Position numbers and translations under genes: made by a program
Assembly (NCBI RefSeq): GCF_024345575.1
Contig: NZ_JAGQBJ010000001.1
Coordinates: forward strand, 496,001-560,000
Direction: 5' to 3'
Length of the DNA: 64,000 nt
Source: Cyanobium sp. Morenito 9A2
GTDB taxonomy: Bacteria; Cyanobacteriota; Cyanobacteriia; PCC-6307; Cyanobiaceae
The notes under the pieces: generated by a model
Seen by the model: only the letters and a program-made list of their open reading frames with translations
Told to the model about the DNA's origin: nothing
Databases searched by the model: none
In this document: piece by piece, positions 56,102 to 64,000 of the stretch
Layout: every line of letters starts with the position of its first letter
Numbering within the stretch: the stretch's first letter is position 1

Positions 56102-57213
56102 CCGCTTTGCTCAGCCCCGATCCCTTCTTCTGGCAAGGCCGGCGCGTGCTGCTCACTGGCCACACCGGCTTCAAGGGCAGCTGGCTGACGCTCTGGTTGC
56201 TGGAGCTGGGGGCGGAGGTGTGGGGGCTCTCCCTGCCGCCGGAAGGGCAGCCGAATCTGTTCCAGCAGCTGGGGCTGGCCGGGGCGCGGCCCGAGCGGCT
56301 GCGGCATCACGATAACGACCTGCTCGACTCCGCCCAGGTGCGGGAGCTGGTGGAGCAGTGCCGCCCGGAGCTGGTGTTTCATCTGGCGGCCCAGTCGCTG
56401 GTGCGACGGGGCTACCGCGATCCGCTGCTCACCTGGCAGACCAACGTGATCGGCACGTTGCAGCTTCTGGAGGCTTTACGGCAGCGGCCCGACCCCTGTG
56501 CGGTGGTCTGTGTGACCACCGACAAGGTGTACGAGAACCATGGCGGCACTGCGCCGTTCCTTGAGGGCGATCGCCTGGGGGGATCCGACCCCTACAGCAG
56601 CAGCAAGGCCGCCATGGAGCTGGCGGTGGCCAGCTGGCGCGACAGCTTCTGTGGCTCGGCCCCCCACCAGCATCCAGGGCTGACGCTGGCGACGGCCCGG
56701 GCCGGCAACGTGATCGGCGGCGGCGACTGGGCCGAGGACAGGATCCTCCCCGATGCCATCCGGGCCTTGCAGGCGGAGGCGGCAATCGTGGTGCGTCAGC
56801 CGGCCGCGATCCGCCCCTGGCAGCACGTGCTCGATCCGCTGGCGGGCTATCTGCTGCTGGCTGAGCGGCTGCATCAGGGCGACCTGAACGAGCGCGCCTT
56901 CAACTTCGGGCCCGATCCGGCGGACAGCCGCAGCGTGGCGGAGGTGGTGGACACGCTTCTGCGCCACTGGCCGGGCCAGTGGCAGGAGCAGGCGGAACCC
57001 CAGGCCCCGGCCGAAAGCGGCGAGCTGCGGTTGAACTCCGAGCGGGCCCGCCAGCTGCTCGGCTGGCGGCCGCTGTGGAGCTTTGAGCTGGCGGTGGCCC
57101 GCAGTGCGGGCTGGTATCGCGCTGTGCACCAGGGGGCCAGCCCCCTGGAGTGCTGTCTGGCGGATCTAGCTTCTTACCAGCAGAGTGTCCATCGGGAGAC
57201 ATCCGAGCCATGA
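56095..57213 (+). CDS. rfbG: CDP-glucose 4,6-dehydratase
   Basis: A 372-residue extended SDR enzyme converting CDP-glucose to CDP-4-keto-6-deoxyglucose. It shows the NAD-binding GHTGFKGSWLTLWLLELGA, the catalytic TTDKVYENHG region and DPYSSSKAAMELAV with Tyr-x3-Lys. It begins with GTG 56095 or 56098, overlapping rfbF by a few bases. Its stop overlaps the start of the small antitoxin-like gene. Confidence 0.95.
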   Translation: MVTALLSPDPFFWQGRRVLLTGHTGFKGSWLTLWLLELGAEVWGLSLPPEGQPNLFQQLGLAGARPERLRHHDNDLLDSAQVRELVEQCRPELVFHLAAQSLVRRGYRDPLLTWQTNVIGTLQLLEALRQRPDPCAVVCVTTDKVYENHGGTAPFLEGDRLGGSDPYSSSKAAMELAVASWRDSFCGSAPHQHPGLTLATARAGNVIGGGDWAEDRILPDAIRALQAEAAIVVRQPAAIRPWQHVLDPLAGYLLLAERLHQGDLNERAFNFGPDPADSRSVAEVVDTLLRHWPGQWQEQAEPQAPAESGELRLNSERARQLLGWRPLWSFELAVARSAGWYRAVHQGASPLECCLADLASYQQSVHRETSEP

Positions 57214-57416
57214 GCCTCACGATCAAGCGGCTGGGAGCCGATGTGCATGTGTTGCATGGAGCTGAAACGCTTCCGGATGGAGAGGTGGTGGAGCTGTTCA
57301 CCGCCGGTGAGCTCTCGGAGTTGCAGCGCGAGCGCCTCGAAGCTCTGAATCTGCAGATGCCCTCCTTCATTCGCGGCGACGAAGACGAGGACGCCGAGGA
57401 ACTCTTCAAGTTGTGA
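57210..57416 (+). CDS. Small antitoxin-like protein (partner of the following toxin domain)
   Basis: A 68-residue acidic protein (HGAETLPDGEVVELFTAGE, FIRGDEDEDAEELFKL) starting ATG 57210. It overlaps rfbG by four bases (ATGA) and the next frame by another four (GTGA). Its size, acidity and position directly before a PemK/MazF-like domain fit a type II antitoxin. No DNA-binding motif is evident. It is inserted between rfbG and rfbH, which are normally adjacent. Confidence 0.6.
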   Translation: MSLTIKRLGADVHVLHGAETLPDGEVVELFTAGELSELQRERLEALNLQMPSFIRGDEDEDAEELFKL

Positions 57417-59233
57417 GCGTGACCAGTTGGTGCGGTCAGTTCGTTTGGATGGCTTGGCCCTTCACGGATCAAAGCAAGTCCAGGAAGCGACCGGCCCTTG
57501 TGCTGTCTGAACCGGATGCCCACGGCGATCTACGCCTGCTGAAAGTGACCAGCAAGAGCCACTACGAACCCTGCGTTGTCGTGGCCGCTGGTGACCTGGC
57601 CAGTGGTGACCTGAAACAAACCTCTTACATCAGGATCGACCACGCCATCGCAGCCCACGTCTCGCTGCTCAGGAGCACGGATGTGCGGCTCAAGCCCGAG
57701 AAGCTTGCTGAGGTGCACCGAGCTCTGGCCCTGGCCAGCACACGTCAGTATTCACGGCTCCGCCATGCCCAGTACCTTCCCGCCAGTGACCCACAGCGCA
57801 AACCCTGGCAGGCGGGCGACACCATCCCCTACGCCGGAAGGGTCTTCGGGGAAGAGGAGGTGGAGGCGGCCGTGGCCAGCAGCCTCGATTTCTGGCTCAC
57901 CCTGGGGGCCGAGGGCGACGCGTTCGAGCGCGAGCTGGCGGCCTACCTGGGGGTGCGCTCCTCCTTGCTGGTGAATTCAGGCTCTTCGGCCAACCTGATC
58001 GCCCTCAGCACCCTCACCTCGCCCCTGATCGAGCCGGAGCGGCGCCTGCGCCCGGGCGACGAGGTGATCACCTGTGCCGCCGGCTTCCCCACCACCGTGG
58101 CGCCGATCCTGCAGAACGGCTGCGTGGCGGTCTTCGTGGATGCGGACCCGATCACCGCCAATCTGCGGGTGGAGCAGCTGGAGGCGGCTCACCGCCCGGG
58201 CAAGACCAAGGCCGTGATGCTGGCCCATGGCCTGGGCAACCCCTTCAACATCGCTGCGGTGCTGGGCTTCTGCCGCCGCCATGGCCTCTGGCTGATCGAG
58301 GACAACTGCGATGCCCTGGGGTCCACCTATTCGATGCCCAGGCCGCTGGCCGAGTCGCTCGGCCACAGCGAGAACAGCCCAGGGCTCGATGAGGGGCCCG
58401 ATCGGGTGGTGCGCTACACCGGCACCTGGGGCGATCTGAGCACCCAGAGCTTCTATCCGCCCCACCACATCACCATGGGCGAAGGCGGCGCCGTCAACGT
58501 GGTGAGCGGCAATGGCCGACTGCGGCGCATCGTCGAAAGTCTGCGCGACTGGGGCCGCGACTGCTGGTGCCCCAGCGGCCGCGACGACAGCTGCGGCAAG
58601 CGCTACGGGTGGCAGCTGGGGGAGCTGCCGCCCGGCTACGACCACAAGTACATCTATTCCCATCTGGGCTACAACCTCAAGCCGCTGGATCTGCAGGCGG
58701 CGATCGGGCGGGTGCAGCTGAGAAGGCTGCCGGGGTTCGTGGAGGCGCGCAAGCGCAACTGGCTGTTGCTCCGGCGTGAGCTGGAACCCCTCGCGCACCT
58801 GTTCGGTTTCGGCCTTCCCACCCATGCCACAGGACTTGATCCGGAATCTGGAGACGTCCAGTGGGATGAAAGTGGTTGCCGCAGTGATTGCAGTTGGTTC
58901 GGGTTTCTGCTGCTGGTGCGGCCGGAGGCGCCGTTCACGAATTCGGAGCTCGGACGGCACCTGGCGGCTGGGGGAATCGGCAGCCGGATGCTGTTTGGGG
59001 GGAACTTGCTCAGGCAGCCGGCGTTTGTGCAACTGCGCCAGGATCGGCCTGAGGCGCTGCGGGTGGTGGCGGAGGAGATGGAAGGGGCTGATGGGCTGAT
59101 GGAGAGGGCCTTGTTTCTGGGCACCTATCCGGGATTGGAGCCATCGATGCTTGAGCGTCAACTCGCCCTGATCCGCAACCTCATAACCTCCCCGCCGACG
59201 CCCCAAACCGAGAGATCGGGCGCGAGCCTCTGA
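57413..59233 (+). CDS. rfbH: PemK/MazF-like toxin domain fused to RfbH (CDP-4-keto-6-deoxyglucose 3-dehydrase)
   Basis: A 606-residue fusion. Residues 1-110 look like a PemK/MazF endoribonuclease: FVWMAWPFTDQSKSRKRPALVL and LLKVTSKS, then YIRIDHAIAAHVSLLRSTDVRLKPEKLAEVHRAL. After a short link, residues from about 130 on (PYAGRVFGEEEVEAAVASSLDFWL) are a complete RfbH. It has the PLP site with His replacing Lys (SFYPPHHITMGEGG) and the iron-sulfur cysteines (DCWCPSGRDDSCGKR). RfbH removes the 3-hydroxyl in CDP-3,6-dideoxyhexose synthesis. No stop separates the parts and no in-frame ATG precedes the RfbH part. It starts at GTG 57413, overlapping the antitoxin stop. Confidence 0.85.
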   Translation: MSVTSWCGQFVWMAWPFTDQSKSRKRPALVLSEPDAHGDLRLLKVTSKSHYEPCVVVAAGDLASGDLKQTSYIRIDHAIAAHVSLLRSTDVRLKPEKLAEVHRALALASTRQYSRLRHAQYLPASDPQRKPWQAGDTIPYAGRVFGEEEVEAAVASSLDFWLTLGAEGDAFERELAAYLGVRSSLLVNSGSSANLIALSTLTSPLIEPERRLRPGDEVITCAAGFPTTVAPILQNGCVAVFVDADPITANLRVEQLEAAHRPGKTKAVMLAHGLGNPFNIAAVLGFCRRHGLWLIEDNCDALGSTYSMPRPLAESLGHSENSPGLDEGPDRVVRYTGTWGDLSTQSFYPPHHITMGEGGAVNVVSGNGRLRRIVESLRDWGRDCWCPSGRDDSCGKRYGWQLGELPPGYDHKYIYSHLGYNLKPLDLQAAIGRVQLRRLPGFVEARKRNWLLLRRELEPLAHLFGFGLPTHATGLDPESGDVQWDESGCRSDCSWFGFLLLVRPEAPFTNSELGRHLAAGGIGSRMLFGGNLLRQPAFVQLRQDRPEALRVVAEEMEGADGLMERALFLGTYPGLEPSMLERQLALIRNLITSPPTPQTERSGASL

Positions 59234-59238
59234 TCGCC

Positions 59239-60378
59239 ATGGCGCCACCAGTCGGTCAACCCATGGGCACCAACAGCCTCGCCCCAGAGCTGCTGATCTT
59301 CGGTGCGGGGGAGCATGCCCGCAGAGTGGCCAAGGCTCTTGGAGCAAGAGGCCATCACGTGGAGGCTTTCATCTCCAGTAGCCCCTCAGTCCATCAGCTC
59401 GATGGAATTCCAGTCGTGAGCTGGAGCGAACTAGAGGGGAGGGCCTTCCAGGCATCCTCGTTGATCTGTGCCATCTTCAACCGCAACGATCCTTACGATC
59501 AACTCGTCGGCATCGCCCAGGCTCATGGCTTCGTCGATCCGGTCATGCCATGGCAGTACGACCCCTGGTTAAAAAGAGAACTGGGTTGGTGCTACTGGCT
59601 CGATGGCAACTCAAAGCCGTTTGAGGAAAGAGAAGAAGATCAGGACTACATCGCGGCACTCAGCCTCCTTGGCGACGACGAATCCCGGGAGACGTTCCGC
59701 CGCATCCATGCCTTCCGCTCTGGCGAAGATCTTTCCTTCTCCTCCTACCGCTGTGCCGACCACCAATACTTCAACGACCTCACCCTCAGCGGCCTCAAAC
59801 CCGACCAACCCATCAGCTATCTCGACATCGGGGCCTACAACGGCGACACCCTCAAGGTCTTGCTGCAGCATCAGGCGGTCGGTCGGGCCTGGCTGTTCGA
59901 ACCCGAGCGCACAAACTACCAGGCCTTGCAGAAAGCGACCTTAGAGCTAATAGGGCAGTATCCAACTCTCCAGGCTGTGGCGCTACCTTTGGCGCTCGGG
60001 CACAGCAACGCGTTCATTGAACTCGTTGGAGAGGGTGAGGCAGCTTCCGTCCACGGAGAATCAGGATCCAACTCAATGCAGCTCATCCAGGCGGTGCGGG
60101 GCGACGAGCTCTTGCCCCAGGACAAGGTGGATTTCATCAAGGTGGACGCAGAAGGTGCCGACCTGGCCGCAATCGAAGGATTGGCGAAGCTCATCCGACG
60201 CTCCAAGCCAATTATGGCCATTTCGATCTACCACCGACCACAAGATATCGTGGACATTCCGTTGGCAGTGGCCCAACTGTTACAGGATGCAGGGGCGCGC
60301 TATCGCTTTCACATCCGCCAGCACATGAGCAACTCTTTTGACTCTGTGCTGTATGCCATTCCGGAGCTTTCGACATGA
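59239..60378 (+). CDS. FkbM-type methyltransferase with N-terminal nucleotide-binding-like domain
   Basis: A 379-residue protein. The first 120 residues start LLIFGAGEHARRVAKAL, a Rossmann-like domain seen in sugar-modifying proteins. The second part is an FkbM methyltransferase with SYLDIGAYNGDTL, AWLFEPERTNYQAL and KVDFIKVDAEGADLAAIEG, which binds SAM. It probably O-methylates a sugar in the polysaccharide. ATG 59239 or 59263. It sits 5 bases after rfbH and overlaps the next start. Confidence 0.8.
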   Translation: MAPPVGQPMGTNSLAPELLIFGAGEHARRVAKALGARGHHVEAFISSSPSVHQLDGIPVVSWSELEGRAFQASSLICAIFNRNDPYDQLVGIAQAHGFVDPVMPWQYDPWLKRELGWCYWLDGNSKPFEEREEDQDYIAALSLLGDDESRETFRRIHAFRSGEDLSFSSYRCADHQYFNDLTLSGLKPDQPISYLDIGAYNGDTLKVLLQHQAVGRAWLFEPERTNYQALQKATLELIGQYPTLQAVALPLALGHSNAFIELVGEGEAASVHGESGSNSMQLIQAVRGDELLPQDKVDFIKVDAEGADLAAIEGLAKLIRRSKPIMAISIYHRPQDIVDIPLAVAQLLQDAGARYRFHIRQHMSNSFDSVLYAIPELST

Positions 60379-62234
60379 AGGTCTCCGACTTCATCGCACA
60401 ACGGCTCGTGCGGCTCGGGATCAGCCACTGCTTCTCCGTCACCGGCGGTGGGGCCATGCACCTGAACGACAGCTTCGGTGAGGCGGCTGGCCTGGTCTGC
60501 ACCTACATGCACCACGAACAAGCCTGCGCCATGGCGGCGGAGGGCTATGCCCGAATCGCCGGCAAACCGGCCCTGGTCTGCGTCACCGCTGGACCCGGAG
60601 CGATCAACGCCCTCAATGGCGTCTTCGGCGCCTTCACCGATTCAGTGCCCATGGTGGTGGTCTCCGGTCAGGTTCGCACCGACACCCTGGTGGAGTCTTG
60701 CGGGGAGCTGCCGCTGCGGCAGTTGGGCGATCAAGAAGCCCCTTCGGAGTGCTACATCCCGCCCCTCGTGAAGCGTTTCGTGTCCCTGAGGGGGCATGAC
60801 GATCCGCGCAGGATCGTGGATAAAGCTGTCGCCCTGTGCATGGCAGGGCGTCCTGGCCCGGTATGGATCGAAGTTCCCGTGAACGTGCAGGGGCTTTGGC
60901 GCGAAGAGCTGGCTGAAGCCTTGACCCTTCTAGCTGATCCAGCGCCTGAGCCGTCGCCATCAGCTCCCTCCGCGCAGACCATCAATGCGTTGCTGGGCGC
61001 CATCAGCGAAGCGGAGCGGCCCCTGCTGCTGCTGGGCACCGGCGTGCGCCTTGCTGGGGCCATCGCAGATGTGCAGAAACTGGCGGAACGTACCACGATC
61101 CCGGTGGTCACCGCCTGGAGCCACGATGTCTTCGACAACGATCACCCGCTGTTTGCCGGCAGGCCCGGCACGATCGGCACCCGCCCTGGGAATCTTGCTG
61201 TGCAGGCCTGTGATCTGCTGATCGTGCTGGGTTCACGGCTCAACATCCGTCAGGTGAGTTACAACTGGGCCAGCTTTGCCCGCTCCGCCAAGGTGGTGAT
61301 GGTGGACATCGATGCCGCAGAGCTGCGGAAGCCCTATCTGAATGTGAGTCAGCCGATTCACGCGGATGTAGGTCCGGTGGTACTCGCTCTGCTGATCGCC
61401 ATCGAAGCCAATCCCGCTCCACTGACCAAGCACGCCCAGGACCGAAGGAGATGGGGTGAACGTTGCAGCAACCTGCGTGAGCGCTACGAGCCACGTGAAG
61501 CTGATTACGTCACAGAAGGCCGTCAAGGCCTCAATCCATACCATTTCATGATGGCCCTGAACCACCACCTCAGCGCAAAGGCTCAGGTGGTGTGCGGCGA
61601 CGCCACCGCCTGCATCGTGCCCTTCCAGGTGCTGGCGATGACAGGGGAGCGCAGGATGTTCAGCAACAGCGGTTGCGCCTCGATGGGCTACGACCTACCC
61701 GCTGCCATTGGCGCAGCCTGGGCCGCCCGCGACGCCGGTAAGGACGCTCCCACCATTGCTCTTGCAGGCGATGGCTCGCTGATGATGAACCTCCAGGAGC
61801 TACAGACGCTTGCTAGCTCTGAATTGAACATTCTTCTCTTCGTTCTCGACAACGGCGGCTACCTCTCGATCCGCCAGACCCAGGAGAACTTCTTCGGACG
61901 CGAACACGGAGCCTCGCCCGCTTCGGGGGTGAAATTTCCTGACTTCGCCAAGGTGAGCCAAGCCTTTGGTCTGCCGACCAGCCAACTCAAGAATCCACAG
62001 GAGTTGGAGGCGCAACTTCAGGCCGTGCTGGCACAAAATGGCCCCCGTGTCTGCGTGGTGCAGCTCGATCCCCTGCAGGAGTTCGAACCACGTTTAAAAT
62101 CTCGAATGCTTAACGGCAAGATCCACACACCTGACCTTGATGACATGCATCCGCCCTTGCCTGAGGCAGAGCTGAACGAGCTGCGGGGCTACTTACAGGG
62201 CTCGGTGCCAACCCTGAACGAGAGAGCGCGATGA
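60375..62234 (+). CDS. ThDP-dependent acetolactate-synthase-like enzyme (YerE-like candidate)
   Basis: A 619-residue thiamine-diphosphate enzyme. It shows the catalytic Glu48 (MHHEQACAMAAEGYAR), TAGPGAINALNG and the ThDP/Mg site GDGSLMMNLQELQTL with LDNGGYLS. It belongs with acetolactate synthases in fold. In dideoxysugar operons such enzymes can transfer an acetyl unit from pyruvate to a CDP-4-keto-3,6-dideoxyhexose (as YerE for yersiniose). That role is inferred from the rfbFGH context. It overlaps both neighbours by four bases (ATGA). Confidence 0.78.
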   Translation: MKVSDFIAQRLVRLGISHCFSVTGGGAMHLNDSFGEAAGLVCTYMHHEQACAMAAEGYARIAGKPALVCVTAGPGAINALNGVFGAFTDSVPMVVVSGQVRTDTLVESCGELPLRQLGDQEAPSECYIPPLVKRFVSLRGHDDPRRIVDKAVALCMAGRPGPVWIEVPVNVQGLWREELAEALTLLADPAPEPSPSAPSAQTINALLGAISEAERPLLLLGTGVRLAGAIADVQKLAERTTIPVVTAWSHDVFDNDHPLFAGRPGTIGTRPGNLAVQACDLLIVLGSRLNIRQVSYNWASFARSAKVVMVDIDAAELRKPYLNVSQPIHADVGPVVLALLIAIEANPAPLTKHAQDRRRWGERCSNLRERYEPREADYVTEGRQGLNPYHFMMALNHHLSAKAQVVCGDATACIVPFQVLAMTGERRMFSNSGCASMGYDLPAAIGAAWAARDAGKDAPTIALAGDGSLMMNLQELQTLASSELNILLFVLDNGGYLSIRQTQENFFGREHGASPASGVKFPDFAKVSQAFGLPTSQLKNPQELEAQLQAVLAQNGPRVCVVQLDPLQEFEPRLKSRMLNGKIHTPDLDDMHPPLPEAELNELRGYLQGSVPTLNERAR

Positions 62235-63349
62235 GTTCGCAGATCCCCAGCCTCGATCGCCGCACCTTCGAAAACCTTTTCGTGCTGGAGTTGGCGAACA
62301 ACCACTGGGGCAATCTGGAGCGGGGGCTTCGCATTGTTCGCGATTTCGCCACAGTGGCGCGGGTGAATAGTGTGCGAACAGCCATCAAGCTGCAGTTTCG
62401 CGATGTGGATTCCTTCATTCATCCAGCTTTCAAGGGCTATACAGAATCTCGCTACATTAAAAAGACGGAGGCCACCAAGCTCTCCATTGAGGAGTTCAAG
62501 GCATTGGTTGATGAGATCAGGCGCTGTGACTGTATCCCCATGGCCACCCCTTTTGACGAGGCCTCCGTGGAACTCTGTGGCCTGTTCGATCTTCCGATGA
62601 TCAAGGTGGCGAGCTCTGACATCGCCACCTGGCCACTGTTGGATCGCATCGCTCATCTCAGCAAGCCGGTCATCATCTCCACAGGGGGAGCGAACGACAA
62701 GACGATCGATGATTGTGTGCGATTTTTTGAAAATCGATCCATACCGCTAGCGATCAACCATTGCGTGTCACTCTATCCCTGCGAAGATTCGGAATTAGAA
62801 CTCAACCAGATCAGCTACCTCTGCCAGCGCTATCCAAACCATGTGATTGGCTTCTCCACCCACGAGCAACGCGACTGGTACAGCTCCATGCTGATCAGCT
62901 ATGCCAAAGGAGCCCGCACCTGGGAGCGCCACATCGACATTGAAGCCGATGGCATTCCCGTTGCTCCCTATTGCTCTCTTCCTAATCAGATTGATGAATG
63001 GTATAAGGCTTTTTCCAAGGCAGTTGAGATGTGTGGAGGGTCGACAGAAGCGAGGCGGACCGTATCCGAGCGGGAGCGCCGCTACCTGGAGGAACTGATC
63101 CGAGGCGTCTATGCCTGCCGCGATTTAACCGCAGGCTACGTCTTTTCTTCCGAAACATTCAACAATGATTTCTACCTGGCGATACCTCTTCACAAAGGTC
63201 AGCTTTCTTGCAGGGAAGTCATCAATGGAGCCAAGCTCATCTCAGATTTGAATTCAAACGATCGCCTCACAATCGACCATGTGGATGGCCCTTACCGAGA
63301 AAACGAAGCCCTGCGCCAGGTGATCATGGATCGAGGCATCGAAGCGTGA
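62231..63349 (+). CDS. NeuB-like (N-acetylneuraminate synthase family) enzyme
   Basis: A 372-residue protein of the NeuB/SpsE family, which condenses phosphoenolpyruvate with an aldose. It shows FVLELANNHWGNLERGL, IKLQFRDVDSF, MIKVASSDIATWPLLDRIA and PVIISTGGANDKTID, with NHCVSLYPCEDSELELNQI and VIGFSTHEQRDWYSSML. Its C-terminal 80 residues resemble an antifreeze/SAF-like domain (SERERRYLEELI, YLAIPLHKGQLSCREV). It probably builds a nonulosonic or related acidic sugar; the exact substrate is unknown. It overlaps the next gene by four bases. Confidence 0.8.
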   Translation: MSSQIPSLDRRTFENLFVLELANNHWGNLERGLRIVRDFATVARVNSVRTAIKLQFRDVDSFIHPAFKGYTESRYIKKTEATKLSIEEFKALVDEIRRCDCIPMATPFDEASVELCGLFDLPMIKVASSDIATWPLLDRIAHLSKPVIISTGGANDKTIDDCVRFFENRSIPLAINHCVSLYPCEDSELELNQISYLCQRYPNHVIGFSTHEQRDWYSSMLISYAKGARTWERHIDIEADGIPVAPYCSLPNQIDEWYKAFSKAVEMCGGSTEARRTVSERERRYLEELIRGVYACRDLTAGYVFSSETFNNDFYLAIPLHKGQLSCREVINGAKLISDLNSNDRLTIDHVDGPYRENEALRQVIMDRGIEA

Positions 63350-63999
63350 AAGCGCTGACCATCTGCTTTGATCTCGATGGGACCCTCCTCCACAGTGCTC
63401 CAGCCGTCCATCGATCGTTGCAGGAAGCTTGTAGACGCAACGGGGTCACCCCACCTTCGCTTGAAGCTCTCTCCAGTTGCATGGGTCCGCCGTTGGCTTC
63501 ATTTTTACCAGAGCTTTTATCAACCACTCGGCAGCAGACTCTAGCTGTCATTGATTCGTTTCGCGTGCATCACGACAGCATTGGATGCTTCGACTATGAA
63601 CTTTTCCCATCAATTGAGGGTTTACTTACTTCACTTAAACAACGTGGACATTTACTCTATGTCGTCACGAACAAACCTTTGGCTGCTTCTGTCCTGGCTT
63701 TGAATCAGCACGGTCTTCGCTCGGCCTTTGAAAACATCTATTCACCGGATGGGTCATGGCGCCCGCCCACACCAGGCCGATGCGAGAAGGCCTCTACGCT
63801 TACAATGCTGAACAGCCTTCATTCAACAAATAAGTTAATCTATGTAGGCGACACATACTCCGATCGAATCGCGGCGGAACGTGCAGATATCCACTTCGTT
63901 CATGCAAGCTATGGCTATGGAGTTGACAAGGCTGCGCCAATGCAGATCAGGCAACCTATTGACCTTCTGACTTACATTGAAACCCTTGACAACCCTTGA
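63346..63999 (+). CDS. HAD-superfamily phosphatase
   Basis: A 217-residue HAD hydrolase of the phosphoglycolate-phosphatase-like type. It has nucleophile Asp9 and Asp11 in FDLDGTLLHSAP, VVTNKP as motif II, a Lys in the middle (EKASTL) and GDTYSDRIAAERA as motif IV. It starts at GTG 63346, overlapping the NeuB-like gene. It may dephosphorylate the 9-phosphate product of that enzyme (inference). The stop TGA at 63997-63999 ends the window. Confidence 0.83.
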   Translation: MKALTICFDLDGTLLHSAPAVHRSLQEACRRNGVTPPSLEALSSCMGPPLASFLPELLSTTRQQTLAVIDSFRVHHDSIGCFDYELFPSIEGLLTSLKQRGHLLYVVTNKPLAASVLALNQHGLRSAFENIYSPDGSWRPPTPGRCEKASTLTMLNSLHSTNKLIYVGDTYSDRIAAERADIHFVHASYGYGVDKAAPMQIRQPIDLLTYIETLDNP

Positions 64000-64000
64000 G

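Overview
The window looks like a chromosome segment of a GC-rich unicellular cyanobacterium, most like the Cyanobium/Synechococcus picocyanobacteria. The reasons are a complete ChlH, two high-light-inducible (HLIP) proteins, a cyanobacterial AbrB regulator, a VTE6-like phytyl-phosphate kinase, a cobalamin-dependent class II ribonucleotide reductase and several cyanobacteria-only families (DUF3038, DUF4335, DUF2949). All assignments come from reading the sequence; no database search was run.

Layout. 1-7 kb: end of a PhnE-like permease, SGNH hydrolase, SulP transporter, a small stress cluster (CsbD, DUF1328, secreted CsbD), a group 3 sigma factor and the VTE6-like gene. 7-9.7 kb: decayed DNA with a frameshifted PEP-CTERM-like gene and an SRPBCC remnant. 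9.7-12.2 kb: nrdJ and tRNA-Ser(TGA). 12.2-21.1 kb: a probable genomic island bounded by the tRNA-Ser 3' end and a second 49-bp copy of it. The island holds a TIGR03032 protein, a TPR/GT41 O-GlcNAc-transferase-like protein, a giant Ig-like/FG-GAP/calcium-binding surface protein split by an amber codon, and an IS5-family remnant. 21-28 kb: DoxX, a zinc-ribbon protein, fatty acid desaturase, HLIP, gap1, HupE, SDR and cyAbrB. 28-34.5 kb: accessory DNA in which at least six genes are broken (AAC(3)-I-like, two YdcZ transporters, GNAT, GrpB, a small P-loop kinase), next to an intact MarR gene with two operator-like sites. 34.5-48.4 kb: ordinary core and accessory genes, including a response regulator-histidine kinase-PPK2 operon, DUF3038/DUF4335, apt, a UbiH-like hydroxylase, a second HLIP and dapB. 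48.5-52.5 kb: chlH. 53-55.3 kb: trmH and an Xre/RES toxin-antitoxin remnant.

55.3-64 kb is a tightly overlapping surface-polysaccharide operon: rfbF, rfbG, a small antitoxin-like gene, a PemK/MazF-like toxin fused in frame to RfbH, an FkbM methyltransferase, a ThDP enzyme, a NeuB-like synthase and a HAD phosphatase. RfbF, RfbG and RfbH should produce a CDP-3,6-dideoxy-4-keto sugar. The ThDP enzyme could add a two-carbon branch, as YerE does in yersiniose synthesis. The toxin-RfbH fusion and the tRNA-bounded island are the two most unusual features.
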